Below are positions 32,728 through 43,235 of a stretch of 64,000 nt of DNA, piece by piece. Where the stretch lies: the NCBI GenBank assembly GCA_026315105.1, contig CM048750.1, positions 265,785,151 to 265,849,150 on the forward strand, given 5' to 3'. A program made the translations under genes and the position numbers. Below the pieces are notes generated by a model that saw nothing but the letters and a program-made list of their open reading frames with translations, was not told the origin of the DNA and did no database searches. This DNA comes from Locusta migratoria. Lineage: Eukaryota; Arthropoda; Insecta; Orthoptera; Acrididae. How positions within the stretch are numbered: position 1 is the first letter of the stretch; the number at the start of each line of letters is the position of its first letter.

Positions 32728-33516
32728 TAGCATGGACTATCACCTCGGAGACCATGGCTGAGGTTCCCCTTGTCGATGTATCAAAGACAGGAGCGCCTGC
32801 GAAGGTGTACGCAACGACGAACCTGGGTGCACGAATGGCAAAACGTCATGTTTTCAGATGAATCCACGTTCTGTTTACAGCATCATGGTAGTCCCATCAG
32901 TGTTTAGCGACATCATACTGGCGTATCACCCGGCGTGATGATGTGCGGTGTCCCATTGGTCTCGGTCACATCTTGTTCATATCGACGGCATTTTCAACAG
33001 TGACCGTCACATTTCAGACGTGTTACGACTCGTGACTCTACCATTCATTTGATCCCAGCGAAACACTAAATTTCAGCAGAATAATGCACGACTGCATTTT
33101 GTAGGTCCTTTACGGGCCTTTCTGGATACGGAAAATGTTCGAATGCTGTCCTGACCAGCACATTCTCCATATCTCTCACAATTGAAAACGTCTGGTCAAT
33201 GTTGGCCGAGCAACTGGCTCGTCACAATACGCCAGTCACTACTCCTGATGAACTATGGTATCGTATTGAAGCTGCATGGTCATCTGTACCTGTACACGCC
33301 ATCCAAGGTCTATTTGACTCAATGCCTAGGCGTATCAAGACCATTATTACGGCCAGAGGTGGTTGTTTTGGGTATTGATTTCTCAGGATCTATGCACCCA
33401 AATTGCGTGAAAAATGTAATCACATGTCATTTCTAGTGTAAGATATTTGTCCAATGAATCCCCGTTTATCATCTGCATTTCTTCTTGGTGTAGCAATTTT
33501 AATGACCAGTAGTGTA

Positions 33517-34225
33517 AATTTGGATTTGGAAACTGTGGCCCTTCTTGATGTTGCCTTTTGCATGGCAGGTGTGTTACACGCACGTCATGTACGATTAAAT
33601 GACCAGCCACCCATTCGCTACACAGAACTGCCGCAACATGGAGCCAGAATTGAGATCCTAAATCCTTGTTTACTCCTGAGTGAACACAGCAAACGAGTCT
33701 CCGGTGAAAGAGAATTCTGTCCGGTTTCGGGTCTCTCCCCCCCCCCCCCTTCTCCCCTCACCATTCCCTCGTCGCAGGCGCTCACTCGTGTTCCGTTAGT
33801 TACCGGTCTTTCAACGAACCGTCAAAGGAAGTTCGCGTCCCCTCCGCTTCGGCGCTGGCATCGCCGAGGGAACATTGCCCTGCTACTTCTCACTTGAATA
33901 GATTTGTTACGTGCCACATCAGATACTTAAAAATAAGGTTACGACACGCATTATTACCTGTATACTCGCGCAAATGCAGCGAACATTCAGAAGACGTAAA
34001 TGATTTTAAATAAGTCTTTTATGGGACGTTCTAAATACGCTCTATTCGAAAATAAATTGCAGAAATACCCTGAAGAAATGAGATTTCTCTGTTCAACACG
34101 TCTTAAAAAGAGTTATGAGTATGAGCAAATTCTGATATAAAATCACTTCATGTAGAAACTGTTTACAGCTGCCACAGAGCTGAAGTACTAATTTGTTAAA
34201 GCAACAGCTGTACGTATATACCTGC
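33517..34225. other. No recognised gene
   Basis: A 147-codon plus frame (33454-33897) overlaps the Tc1 end, crosses a C-homopolymer (33737-33750) and shows no known motif. I judge it non-coding. Confidence 0.45.
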
Positions 34226-34233
34226 CGGTTTCG

Positions 34234-34238
<5 letters not shown>

Positions 34239-34267
<29 letters not shown>
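34239..34267. repeat. (AT)n microsatellite
   Basis: About 29 alternating A/T bases, directly joined to the 3' end of the SINE at 34268. Confidence 0.9.
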
Positions 34268-34269
<2 letters not shown>

Positions 34270-34398
34270 GTTTGTAACTTACAAACTACTTATGAACTAA
34301 CTTAAACTAAAAACAACCAACATCCATACCCGAGGGAGGATTCGAACCTCCGACACGGGAGGCCGCTCGATGCGCAACGTGGCGTTCTAAGCCGTTTA
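34268..34398 (-). mobile_element. SINE, truncated copy
   Basis: Minus-strand body with B box (GGATTCGAACCTCC on plus). The head is altered (CACGGGAGGCCGCTCGATGC), so the A box is lost. Confidence 0.7.
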
Positions 34399-34404
34399 TT
34401 TATT

Positions 34405-35792
34405 ACTAGCTTATATGCCCGTGCTTCGCAACGGTTGTTAAAGAAGGTCCTGTGTATATAATGGTTTTTTAGGGTTATGGACGTAGGTCAGGAAAAACAC
34501 AATCCTTGTTGGATCGCTCTGTCAATAAACTCAGTTCTCCTAGCCAAGATGTCAAATTTAAGTAGAAGTCATTGTCGAAAACGATGAATGTTCATAAAGT
34601 TTTTCATACTAAGAGTGAAATTAATTTAAGTCCGTGCTTCGGAACAATGTAAATTCAATGTTAAGTTGTGTTCATAAAGTTACGCATTGCAACAACAGCG
34701 CCGAAAGCGGCTGGCAAATTACATTTCTGAAAACGGTATTGGATAAGTGCGAATATTGATTTGTAACAGTTTTCACAAATATCTTCTTGAATAGGAATTT
34801 GGAATGAATTGTAAGACTGTGTCAATCATGAGACTATACAAAAGAGTTTCGCGTGAAAGTGCTGGTCATAATGAGATGTGACAACAACGGATGTATCTGA
34901 TTCGGTAAAATTTTACTTTCTATCCTGGCGGCCTCGTGTTTTTATGTTGGCAACATCGATAACACGATTTAAAACCGTTGCAAAGATGACCGAACCACAT
35001 AGTGTGTAGATAAATACTGCTGTTCCTGCTTAATGCTTGATTTCACGACGAAATATTTGCGTGTCACGCGATTGGCTTGTGACGATGTCACATGATTCTC
35101 GTTATTCAACATCTGTTGCCAACATTGTCACAGGAGGCCGCCGGGATGTGAGTAGGACTACGTCGCATAGTCTTTCTTGACCCAGCTGTCAAACCATAAC
35201 ACCTTTCACAGCAGAGAGTGTCGCGGCTATATGTATCAGAGATCACTGATTAGCGCAGACCAGTGAGCTTACTGGCACAGGTATATCAATATCTGCGGCC
35301 TAAGATACGTTCTTTAATGTAGGTCTGTGTTTCCATCACGCTTCCATGACAGTGATCAATGTTCCATGAGTATTTTTATCTTTGAGTCTGTCTGGATTTT
35401 TATCTTTGTTTTGTGTCTCTGTTCATAGTCGGTAATGTGTGGTTGACGGAAACATGTGATCTATTTAAAAAATTGTGTATTTGATATTCCCCGTCGTTAT
35501 TAAAGACGGAAGGACCGCATTGTCTGACGATTGAAAGAATAAACAGATTTTGATTCGTACGGTAAAGTTCGTAAGTCACAGAGTATATAGCTTTTCCTAA
35601 GAGTAATTATTGCATATTTTGCGAATTTTTGCTCATCATACTCACCCACTGCCACGCACCGCGACCAAACTCCCTTACTAACATCATTAGACCAAGGGCT
35701 ATCTACCACCCAACGAGTGGGTGGCAGTATGTGGTCATGGAGAAAAGTCTGTCAGCACGTACACACACAAGCCTTTTATATATAGATATAGA
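34405..35792 (+). repeat. Interspersed element of the ACTAGCTT...CCCGTGCTTCGC type
   Basis: Same start and end pattern as 28826-29677 but about 1.4 kb long. No long frame or RT motif. It may be two partial copies. Boundaries rest on the recurring terminal motifs only. Confidence 0.4.
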
Positions 35793-35879
35793 TTTATTTA
35801 TTTTGTTCTAATTGTAGATCTATTATCTGCGGTCGTTTCCATTGTTCGTACTTGGTCGTTCGTTGAGCATTTGGGTCAG

Positions 35880-35978
35880 CTTTTTTTTTTTTTTTTTTTT
35901 TATTACAGAGGACGTTCAGCCCTCTAACCGGGTGCGCTGAGCCACGGTGCCCGGACCGCTCGGCTACTTCCGCGCGGC
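35880..35978 (-). mobile_element. SINE, family D (short, A-tailed)
   Basis: The minus strand reads AGTAGCCGAGCGGTCCGGGC (A-box region), then GGTTAGAGGGCTGAACGTCC and TCTGTAATA with an A tail (22 T on the plus strand). Compact tRNA-derived retroposon. Confidence 0.75.
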
Positions 35979-36056
35979 CCACGAAATCACCTTAACAGGA
36001 GGGAAAGCACATATTTTTAGAAAATAGCACGTGGTCATAAACGCCGTGGTAGATGT

Positions 36057-36261
36057 TCAAAATGTTCAAATGTTTGTAGAACTTACGGGACTGAACTACG
36101 GGGTCATCAGTCCCTAAGGTTACAAACTGCTTATGAACTAGCTAAGACTAAGGACGGCACAAATATCCATGCCCGAGGGGGGGGGGGGTTCGAATCCCCG
36201 ACCGCAGTGGCCGTGCAGACCGTGACTGGCGCGCCTCAGTCCCCTCGGCCACCGCGGCCGG
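36057..36261 (-). mobile_element. SINE, family A
   Basis: Full-length copy with target duplication CGTGGTAGATGT at 36045-36056 and 36262-36273 (12 of 12). A G run of 13 interrupts the sequence next to the B box. Confidence 0.92.
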
Positions 36262-36273
36262 CGTGGTAGATGT

Positions 36274-36605
36274 AGTTACATGTCAGTGATAAAGGGAAAA
36301 TATATACAGGCTGTATCAAAAAGGATGGCGAAAAGTTAGACGGTTGAAAGTAGACCTACACGAAAATAGAAGCAAAAACTGTCGCAGAAAAGGAAGGTCC
36401 GAAAACGAGCCGTTTGCGAAATATTTCCGAATGTATGATTCCAAGCCGCCACAAATGTTATTTGCAATCATCGTCGTAGTTAGTACACATTAATTTGAAA
36501 TGTAGACTGTTAAGATTGACATCGCATTTAGTTCACGTTTACTGACTTTAAAATAAACATCGACCTACTTACTTCGCATGTTTCTAAATCTATCAGACTT
36601 ATCTG
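36274..36605. other. No recognised feature
   Basis: Short unique-looking stretch between two SINE groups; nothing supported. Confidence 0.4.
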
Positions 36606-36659
36606 CTATGGTCATCAGTCCCTAGGCGTACAGATTAGAAACTCTTAAACTAACTCATG

Positions 36660-36828
36660 CTGCCGCGATGGAGTAGCCGAGCGGTCTAAGGCGCCTCGCT
36701 GCCGAGCGCGCGGTTGCTCGCCATCGGAGGTTCGAGTCCTCCCTGGAGCATGGGTGTGTATGTTGTCCTTAGTTTAAGTAGTTTCTAAGCTGCTATGGAC
36801 TGATGACCACGCAGTTTGGTTCGATAGA

Positions 36829-36874
<46 letters not shown>
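36660..36874 (+). mobile_element. SINE, family B, with 45-base A tract
   Basis: Head GATGGAGTAGCCGAGCGG, B box GGTTCGAGTCC, body ending TTTGGTTCGATAGAC, then A45 (36830-36874). A minus-strand family B piece follows immediately, so two SINEs meet tail to tail at the A tract. A third small fragment lies at 36606-36655. Confidence 0.85.
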
Positions 36875-36879
<5 letters not shown>

Positions 36880-36990
36880 CATGCTAAGCAAATACACACA
36901 TGCCCGAGAGAGGACTCGAACCTCCGACGGCGAGCAGCGGCGCGCTCCACAGCTAGGCGCCTTGGAACGCTCGACCACTCCACCGCGCCG
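36875..36990 (-). mobile_element. SINE, family B, head and partial body
   Basis: The minus strand has GGTGGAGTGGTCGAGCGTTC and B box GGTTCGAGTCC. The body is cut short where it meets the A tract. Confidence 0.8.
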
Positions 36991-37065
36991 TCCTAGTTAG
37001 TACAAATTAATTTGACATTTAGACTTTACCATTAGGTTTTACATCGCATTTAGTTTACATTTCAC

Positions 37066-37290
37066 TTATGGGATACCTGTTAAATGAGGTGTTCGAAGTG
37101 TCTTCCTTGTATGTGGATGCAATGAAATTCGAATTCTTCCGAAAACCTCTGTATCATTTCGGAATTTTTTACACGCGTGAACAATTCCCCGTTCCAGTTC
37201 TTCAGCCGTGTTAACATGTGTGCTGCATACTTCCCTTTTGAGGTGACCCCAGACACAAAATTCCAAGCGATTTAGGTCAGATGATCTTGA
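37066..37290 (-). pseudogene. Transposase C-terminal fragment (Tc1/mariner type)
   Basis: The minus strand reads EFCVWGHLKREVCSTHVNTA, EELERGIVHACKKFRNDTEV, FGRIRISLHPHTR. The WGHLK-x-VYxTxV and EELxxRIxxAC patterns are those following the third catalytic residue in Tc1/mariner-like transposases. The catalytic Asp-containing part would lie just upstream and is not readable. Confidence 0.5.
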
Positions 37291-37299
37291 AGGCTAAGA

Positions 37300-38196
37300 T
37301 ACACGTCCGCGTCGACCTGTCCATCTTTGGCCGTATCTGCGCGTTAGATGCCGTCACGCAGCAGCAGCAAAATGTACCGATGATCCATCATGCATGTACC
37401 ACATACTCTGACGTCGCTGAAGGAAAACTTAAGCAAGCCTGGAAGATGACGACGCGGAGACCTAAGGTACCTCCGTCCAGTATGTAGTGTCTCTCTATAT
37501 ACAGGAAATAAATGAATAAATGAACTGAAATACAATTTATTCCACATACAAAAAACGCCTTCTTGGTACAACGAAAACTAGCCAGAAATCACAGAGAAGA
37601 AAGAACACAAATTAACTGCGGACAAAAAGTAAATAAGTACAGAGAGTGAAACCATATTATCAAAACAGAAACAATTTACTAGTGGCGCTAGGGAAAAAAA
37701 ATGTACAATACTACTACTATTGTCCATTTCATAATGATTGACCCCTGACTTTGAACTCACATTATGGTCACATCGCACGACGAACATTGATGTTTTATAC
37801 CTCGCCGGAATCGTTGAAATGTCTAATTTTATTTGCTTTATGAATATTACATTTTATTTGAAAAAGCGACGACATACGCGGTAATTTTTAAGAGAAAGCG
37901 TTCTTTTTCTCGCTTTTTTCGGCGAATGTCAACTTTAAGGATACACAGGAATCAGACCATAATTAGGAGAAAGTTTTCCTTTGCACAGGTGAAAAGTCCA
38001 ATCTTGTTCTATTTCCAGACGGAGTTTCGTTATTTTCTGATTAGTCGTTTTGTCCTAATAATGGTAGGCGTGGACTGCTGCAGTCCGCCTAATGGTGATA
38101 CGTATCAACAAGACGAAAAGTGTAAATGCAAGCACTGTCCTTGCCTTTCACAGCTGTTATATTTCTATGCTTATAAATCTACACCAGGCGTTATTA
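37300..38196. other. No recognised feature
   Basis: A 130-codon plus frame (37833-38225) lacks known motifs and runs into the SINE at 38197. I do not support it as a gene. Confidence 0.45.
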
Positions 38197-38557
38197 TTGT
38201 CGCGTTGAAATGGAAGCAGGCTTGACTTCGAAGGCAACTGAACTCAGCACTTATACTGAAAGCAGATTTATTACAAACTTAACATATGTGCAGTACTAAC
38301 TGTCTCTCGGGCAGAGTGCTCTGCTAATTACACACAGACAGAATGTACCAGAAATTAGAAGAACAGTTAACATAAGAAGCGAATAGAATTAACAAGCGAA
38401 CATAAGAAAAATGTAGAACATTCTGGAATTGTTAATTACAAACACATAAATTTTTGCGGGTGGGCGGGATTGAACCGGCTATCTTCAGCACCGCAGTCCG
38501 TGACGCTATCCCCTGCGCCACTCCGGCAGTCGTTGTAGGTGGTCTCTCGCTGCATTG
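38197..38557 (-). mobile_element. SINE, family C, second copy
   Basis: Matches 9424-9778 along its length, including TTGTCGCGTTGAAATGGAA at the left and the tRNA-like head at the right (GATTGAACCGGC, TGACGCTATCCCCTG). The comparison defines both ends. Confidence 0.7.
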
Positions 38558-39447
38558 CTTCCTCTCCTGGAAAAACAGTGACCCGCTGTTATGTTCCCTG
38601 TGGAGCCAGCAGCATTGTCCTGGATCTTGACCTTTTCATGGGTCTTCCGTATGGGAATTCAAGAGAATCCTTCCCTTCTCCACGATTATCGACGACAGAC
38701 ATTCCTGTCGTGGCTTCATCAGTAACATATAAATGTGTAGGAAAGCTGCAGTACTATGTTGAGACACAAGAGGTATAGATCCCATATCTATACAGATCAT
38801 GGCTTCAGATATCAATGTCAACAATTAATGCAACAGTGGAACGATCTGCGTACTGCACAGTTTGTCTGAGCCTGGGTTTATAATGTCTTTAAGAGTCGTT
38901 GTCGTAGCTAGAATTGGACTAACATTTACTACCAAGTTTGAAGCACTGATCTCTGCCTTTCTTCGAGCTCGCCGTACGGTTAAGCTGGGCTGTGAGAAGC
39001 AGAAAAAATTGCTACAAATTATGAATTATGTTAAGGTTAGTTTACACGACGACACTATGTTTCATGAAACTGCGCTACTGGCCAGTGCGCATGCGCGGCA
39101 GGCGTATTCACAAATATTTGGCGAAACTAAACAGTTTCGGCTCCTTCCAACTTTGGCGAAACTAAAGCGCGAGTTTTTTTTAGGTTAGGTGATAACCAAA
39201 ACACAACAAAATACAAACTGCAGTAGAGTACGGAAGAAATAGTTCGGTGTTTGGACATATATGCAATGTATAGGTGTTTACGGGATTTTAATGATGAAAA
39301 TTTCTGGATTAAGCAGCGGTGTGTTGTTGCTCTTGAAGCAATAAAAAAAATGTTCAAATGTTTGTAGATCTATCGGACCAAACTGCGTGGTCATCAGTCC
39401 GTACCTTACAAACTACTTAAACCTAGGTAAACTAACCTAAGGACAAA

Positions 39448-39498
<51 letters not shown>

Positions 39499-39806
39499 AT
39501 GCCCTAGGGAGGACTCGAACCTCCACGGCGAGCAACCGCGCGCTCCGCAGCGAGACGCTTTAGACCGCTTTCTGAATTACGTGTCTACAGCGTAATTTAC
39601 TGCAGATCGAATGTATCTGCGGAGACCATCCTTGCTTCTTGTCATCCAGGAGACGTGGATACAGAAGCTGTTATTCGCCAGCGTTCAAGCAACGTCTCCT
39701 GCGTGCTGCATGTCTGATTCTTCTCGCTGGACATATTTGGTAGTTATTGAAGCCCGAAAGGGTAAGCAACGCTGCAACATTATCGCGGCAAACTGCAAAA
39801 TAGCGT

Positions 39807-39863
39807 GCATCGGCAGGGAATCGAACCCGGGCTCGCCCGCGTTGCAGGCGAGCATTCTACCAC
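39807..39863 (-). pseudogene. tRNA-Gly-like pseudogene, 5' end lost
   Basis: The minus strand reads AGTGGTAGAATGCTCGCCTG, then CAACGCGGGCGAGC, then CCGGGTTCGATTCCCTGCC and GATGC. It matches the middle and 3' part of a tRNA-Gly, but the acceptor 5' strand and start of the D arm are replaced by an A-rich tract. The anticodon loop CTGCAAC gives GCA where Gly tRNAs have GCC. It is a pseudogene or SINE head within the 39570-40410 insertion. Confidence 0.55.
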
Positions 39864-39912
39864 TTTTTTTTTAAATTTTTTTTAATTTTTTTGTTGCGCT
39901 GACCCCAACACC

Positions 39913-39944
<32 letters not shown>
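39864..39944. repeat. Poly(T) tracts
   Basis: Two T-rich runs separated by GTTGCGCTGACCCCAACACC; the second is T30 (39915-39944). Confidence 0.9.
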
Positions 39945-39947
<3 letters not shown>

Positions 39948-40820
39948 GCTTCTTCTGCGGTAGCTGCCCGCTGCAGTGTGATGTGACCACCTTTGTTTCC
40001 TTCCCAATTATGTCATCAGCGGTTAGCTTCCATAATTGTTGTTTGAAAAGAAAATAAAACAAAAGGAACTCCATTCTAGAAAACGAAAGTAAATGTACCT
40101 CCTCTGTTTTTTCCTTGGGTGTTCAGCTGCACGGCTCGGTGTACTAGCTGCTTCAAAGTTCGTCTTCTCAAAAAGATTTACTAACGCAGAGTTACCGTGA
40201 TTTATCGTTTCTATATCTTCGTTGTTGTTAGCGTGATACTGAGTCGTCTTCTCATTTAACTTCGAAGTGCTTGTCACCGTTACCTCCGTTCTTACCGACA
40301 CCAGGAATTTGTGTAAAACGTTGTTATAATTTAGTTTTTGAAACAATAAGAGAAGCAAACAAAACATTCTGCAAAGGTTTTTTTTTTTTTTTTCGTTTAA
40401 ATTAATGTTCTATGGACCGCTCGGCTACTCCACCGCGGCTTGAAGCAATCCTTTCGTGAGTTAAATATTGATGGGTTAAAAATAAGCAATTTGCAGATTA
40501 AAATGTATTCAATTCGAAATACCTACACAAACGAACTTTGCAAAATTCTATCTAGTAAAACATCTGGGTTTCGATTAGTGCAATTTTACAAGACCAGGAT
40601 CCCGTGGTTTGAACTGGGAGACTTTTTAAGAAAAAATTGTACACAGAAGAAAAGGCTAACACGAATGTGTTATGGTGAATTCTTTTATTTTAGAATATTT
40701 GTTTAAAACTTGACAGTTTTTACATTCACAATTCGTTGTAATTATTTATTTAAAACATCACAGGGTTATACATTTTTTTTTAAATACCATACTTTGAAAC
40801 ATGCTAATACTGTCGCGATA

Positions 40821-41019
40821 GCCGCGGTGGAGTAGCCGAGCGGTCTAAAGCGCCTCGCTGTGGGGCGCGCGGTTGCTTGCCGTGGAGGTTAGAGTGCTCC
40901 CTGGGGTATGGGTGTGTGTGTTTGTCCTTAGGTTAATTTACCTAGATTTAAGTAGTTTGTAAGCTACGGACTGATGACCACGCTGTTTGGTCCGATAGAT
41001 TTACAAACATTTGAAACAA
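40821..41019 (+). mobile_element. SINE, family B
   Basis: Head GGTGGAGTAGCCGAGCGGTC, decayed B box (GGTTAGAGTGC), body to ATTTACAAACATTTG. Target duplication ACTGTCGCGATA (40809-40820) and ACTGTCACAATA (41020-41031), 10 of 12 match. Confidence 0.88.
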
Positions 41020-41029
41020 ACTGTCACAA

Positions 41030-41315
41030 TACAGATCTCTCTAGAATAAAGTTGTTTCCTAACTATGTTTTTAAAAAAAAGTGAACTGCTCTTGTGACAT
41101 TCTAAGTTGATTAAAATAATTTTAGCGAGGTTGCTGACCAGCCGAGCCGACGTCTTTTTTAATGCATTCATCAACCGGAGAACGTTTTTTGCCTTTCTAT
41201 GTTTAGTCTTATGAGGTGACTTCTCACAGAGAAGTAATAGCTCCGCCGCAAATCTTATAGCTGCCAAAACTTTCATTTTACGACCACTATGGAACTCATA
41301 AAAGAACGAAACTGA
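41030..41315 (-). pseudogene. Possible Harbinger-like transposase N-terminal remnant
   Basis: Minus-strand frame with MKVLAAIRFAAELLLLCEKS then PHKTKHRKAKNV, a hydrophobic-then-basic start like that before the KRK-x-WVR segment of Harbinger transposases. Downstream similarity fades and no DDE domain follows. Recognition is weak and depends on the neighbouring terminal repeat and the MADF-like frame. Confidence 0.3.
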
Positions 41316-41459
41316 AGTGTATAGTTCTGCCCCTGCGTCTACAGACTTACATGAAACCAGTTGCGTGCAACTCATTTCACGCAACGAGTGTCGCAACCTA
41401 GTGTCGTCGTATAGACTCTCCTTTAGTGTAACGGTCAGTAACATCCTACGTAACGAGTA

Positions 41460-42275
41460 GCAGAGGGGACAGTATTAATACGTGGTTCTGTAGAGGCCTC
41501 ACGTTAGATCGGCTGAAACATGTCAGGGGCCAGTAATATTGGCAGTGCACCTGTCACTGGGGAAAATATAAGCCTTTAAAACCCCCGGATTTTGCGTTCG
41601 GGAGGAAGTTCTCGGTCAGACGAGTTGGGAGCCAAATCCGCGTCGTTCGCTATCAGCCTGGACGTAAGCTCCGCACAAGTACGTTCCTACATGGAGAGCG
41701 CCAATCCTTGTGGGTGGCCTTTCTGTAATGCTGTTGGTGTTCGCTACTTCGGTAGCATACTCCCAATGGGAATTAAGCCCTGGCTACTGTTGTGGTAATT
41801 CCTTCGTAAACCAGCCTCCTTCTCTAGCAGTTAAATTTCTTTCCACATTTATTGAGTCCCGTAAGCGTTCTATGCGAGAATGCCTACCGATTCTCACAAC
41901 TCGTACCGCTCGCACGTAACAACTGACAGTGTTGGGTGATATATTGTCATCACTAGAAGTAAGTCGTCTACGTTAGCAGCTAACCACTCAGGGAGTGCAG
42001 ACAAACAAGTAATCTCTTCTTCCCATTTCCCTATGCCGGGACAGATTACTTTCAAAATTGAAGAGAAAAATCAATTTACTGTTATAACATATACTTGTCA
42101 CGCTTCTCAACGAACATGACCAGAAATAGTTCTTTTTATTTTCCTTGGCTATTTCCCTTAAGTAACAATAGAATTACGATTAAGATGCTATAAATGCGTA
42201 TAAAAATTGTGTAGAGAAATACTATAATCAAAACACCTGTCAGTTAAACTAAGAACACCTAGAATGTGACGTAAT
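41460..42275. other. No firm feature; promoter-like patch
   Basis: AAAATATAAGCCTTTAAAAC at about 41566 followed by GTTCGGGAGGAAG looks like a core promoter or LTR leader, but no paired LTR, duplication or coding sequence supports it. Confidence 0.25.
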
Positions 42276-43235
42276 GTCTACATCTACATACCGGGTGATC
42301 AAAAAGTCAGTATAAATTTGAAAACTTAATAAATCACGGAATAATGTAGATAGAGGGATAAAAATTGACACACATGCTTGGAATGACATGGGGTTTTATT
42401 AGAACATTCAAAAAATGTCCGATAGATGGCGCTTCATCTGACCAGAAAACCAATAATTAGCATAACAAATTAAGACAAAGCAAAGATGATGTTCCTTACA
42501 GGAAATGCTCAATATGTTCACCAACATTCCTGAGCAATAGCTGCAATCGAGGAATAATGTTGTTAACAGCACTGTAAAGCATGTCCGGAGTTATGGCGAG
42601 ACATTGGCGTCGGATGTTGTCTTTCAGCATCCCTAAAGGTATCGGTCGATTACGGTACACTAAACGTCTTCAGGTAACCCCAAAACCAATAATCGCACGG
42701 ACTGAGGTCTGGGGACTGGGAGGCCAAGCATGGCGAAAGTGGCGGCTGAGCACACGATCATCACCAAACGACGCGCGCAGGAGATCTTTCACGCGTCTAG
42801 CAGTAGTTTTTTTTTCTAATTTTTACCTCTATCTAGATTATTCCGTGATTTAGTAAGTTTTCAAATTTATACAGAGTTTTTGATCACCAGGTACATACTT
42901 CTCAATCCAGCCAAAGGTAGCACTACTAGTTACTTTCCTGTTCCACATCCATATAGAATGAGGGAAAAACTAATACTTGTATTCATCTGTACGGGCCATA
43001 ATCTCTGTGATCTTTACGTGAAATGTAGGAAGGCGGCAGTAGATTCTTTCTGCAGTCCGCTTCAAATTACGACCCTCTAAATTTCTTAAACAATGTTTCT
43101 CGGAAATATCGTCGACTTCCCTCCAACGATTCAAATTTGAGTTCCCGAAACATTTTAGTAACCTACCAGTTACAAACTTAGCCTCTGAATTGCTTCTACA
43201 TCTTACTTTAAACCGATCTGCTGGGGATTCCAATG
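42276..43235 (-). pseudogene. CR1-type LINE 3' fragment, interrupted
   Basis: The minus strand encodes ESPADRFKVRCRSNSEAKFV then TGRLLKCFGNSN and NLEGRNLKRTAERIYCRLP. Aligned with 32300-32600 it covers the same C-terminal segment (VTGRF ... FRGPEFE ... LLPPTYIS) in a divergent copy. The 3' end CTACATCTACATA is at 42276-42290. The TA-flanked element 42291-42891 interrupts the 3' UTR. Confidence 0.65.
42291..42891 (-). mobile_element. Non-autonomous Tc1/mariner-like element, copy 2
   Basis: Ends CCGGGTGATCAAAAAGTCAG and the complement, flanked by TA at 42289-42290 and 42892-42893. It is a shorter internal deletion of the element at 26364 and 58521, in reverse orientation. Confidence 0.85.

Larger units (their letters stand above)
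30404..33378 (+). pseudogene. Tc1-like transposase, interrupted
   Basis: The N-terminal half (30404-30753) reads LSMRNAYHHVSEFDNGRI ... SRDDRHLILMAVTNRAVTSR, a paired-type HTH region. After the LINE the protein resumes (32728) with RTWVHEWQNVMFSDESTFCL, including the first catalytic Asp, then stops and frameshifts. The tail reads NVWSMLAEQLARHNTPVTT and ITARGGCFGY before a stop. Apart from the LINE it has internal deletions and at least three stops. Confidence 0.8.
30174..33516 (+). mobile_element. Tc1-like transposon, plus strand, split by a LINE
   Basis: Left end TACACTCCTGGCCATTAAAA (30174) and right end, the complement of TACACTACTGGTCATTAAAA (ending 33516), with TA termini. It is the same family as 5011-6532. 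The CR1-type LINE at 30754-32727 sits inside; removing it rejoins GCAGCAGCATG with GACTATCACC. Without the LINE the element is about 1.37 kb. Confidence 0.92.
39343..40438 (-). mobile_element. SINE, family B, split by an 841-bp insertion
   Basis: The SINE body and most of the head (39343-39569) and the rest of the head (40411-40438) are separated. The outer duplication is CTTGAAGCAAT (39332-39342 and 40439-40449). The inner block 39570-40410 is flanked by GACCGCT (39563-39569, 40411-40417). An (AC)n microsatellite lies at 39449-39496 within the body. Confidence 0.85.
39254..40690 (+). pseudogene. MADF-like domain reading frame, split by a SINE
   Basis: First part (39254-39342): IYAMYRCLRDFNDENFWIK then QRCVVALEA. 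Second part (after 40449): RELNIDGLKISNLQIKMYSI, RNTYTNELCKILSSKTSGFR, YKTRIPWFELGDFLRKN. The order (acidic/aromatic start, I-x-IR-x-YxxEL-x-KI-x-x-SK-x-SG, then PxxxWF-x-L-x-FL) fits the MADF DNA-binding domain. The SINE target duplication CTTGAAGCAAT separates the halves, which are otherwise contiguous in sense. As a split frame it is inactive. Confidence 0.5.
39041..41413. mobile_element. Probable PIF/Harbinger-like relic
   Basis: TTTACACGACGACACTATGTT at 39041 is mirrored by the complement of TATACGACGACACTAGGTT at 41395-41413. Inside, the plus strand has a MADF-like reading frame (split by a SINE) and the minus strand a frame whose start resembles Harbinger transposase N-termini. Harbinger elements commonly encode a transposase plus a MADF/Myb-like protein, which is why I join these pieces. 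Two SINEs and a nested insertion raise the length to 2.4 kb. Superfamily is inferred. Confidence 0.4.

Noticed and set aside
33454..33897. 147-codon plus-strand open frame
   Set aside because: It starts in the Tc1 end, crosses a C homopolymer and has no recognisable domain or coding-like composition.
37833..38225. 130-codon plus-strand frame as a host exon
   Set aside because: No domain recognised and its end runs into a SINE; no supporting splice structure.
41520..41920. Solo LTR starting TGTCAGGGG and ending GTAACA
   Set aside because: No matching 5-bp target duplication on the two sides, and no second copy in the window.
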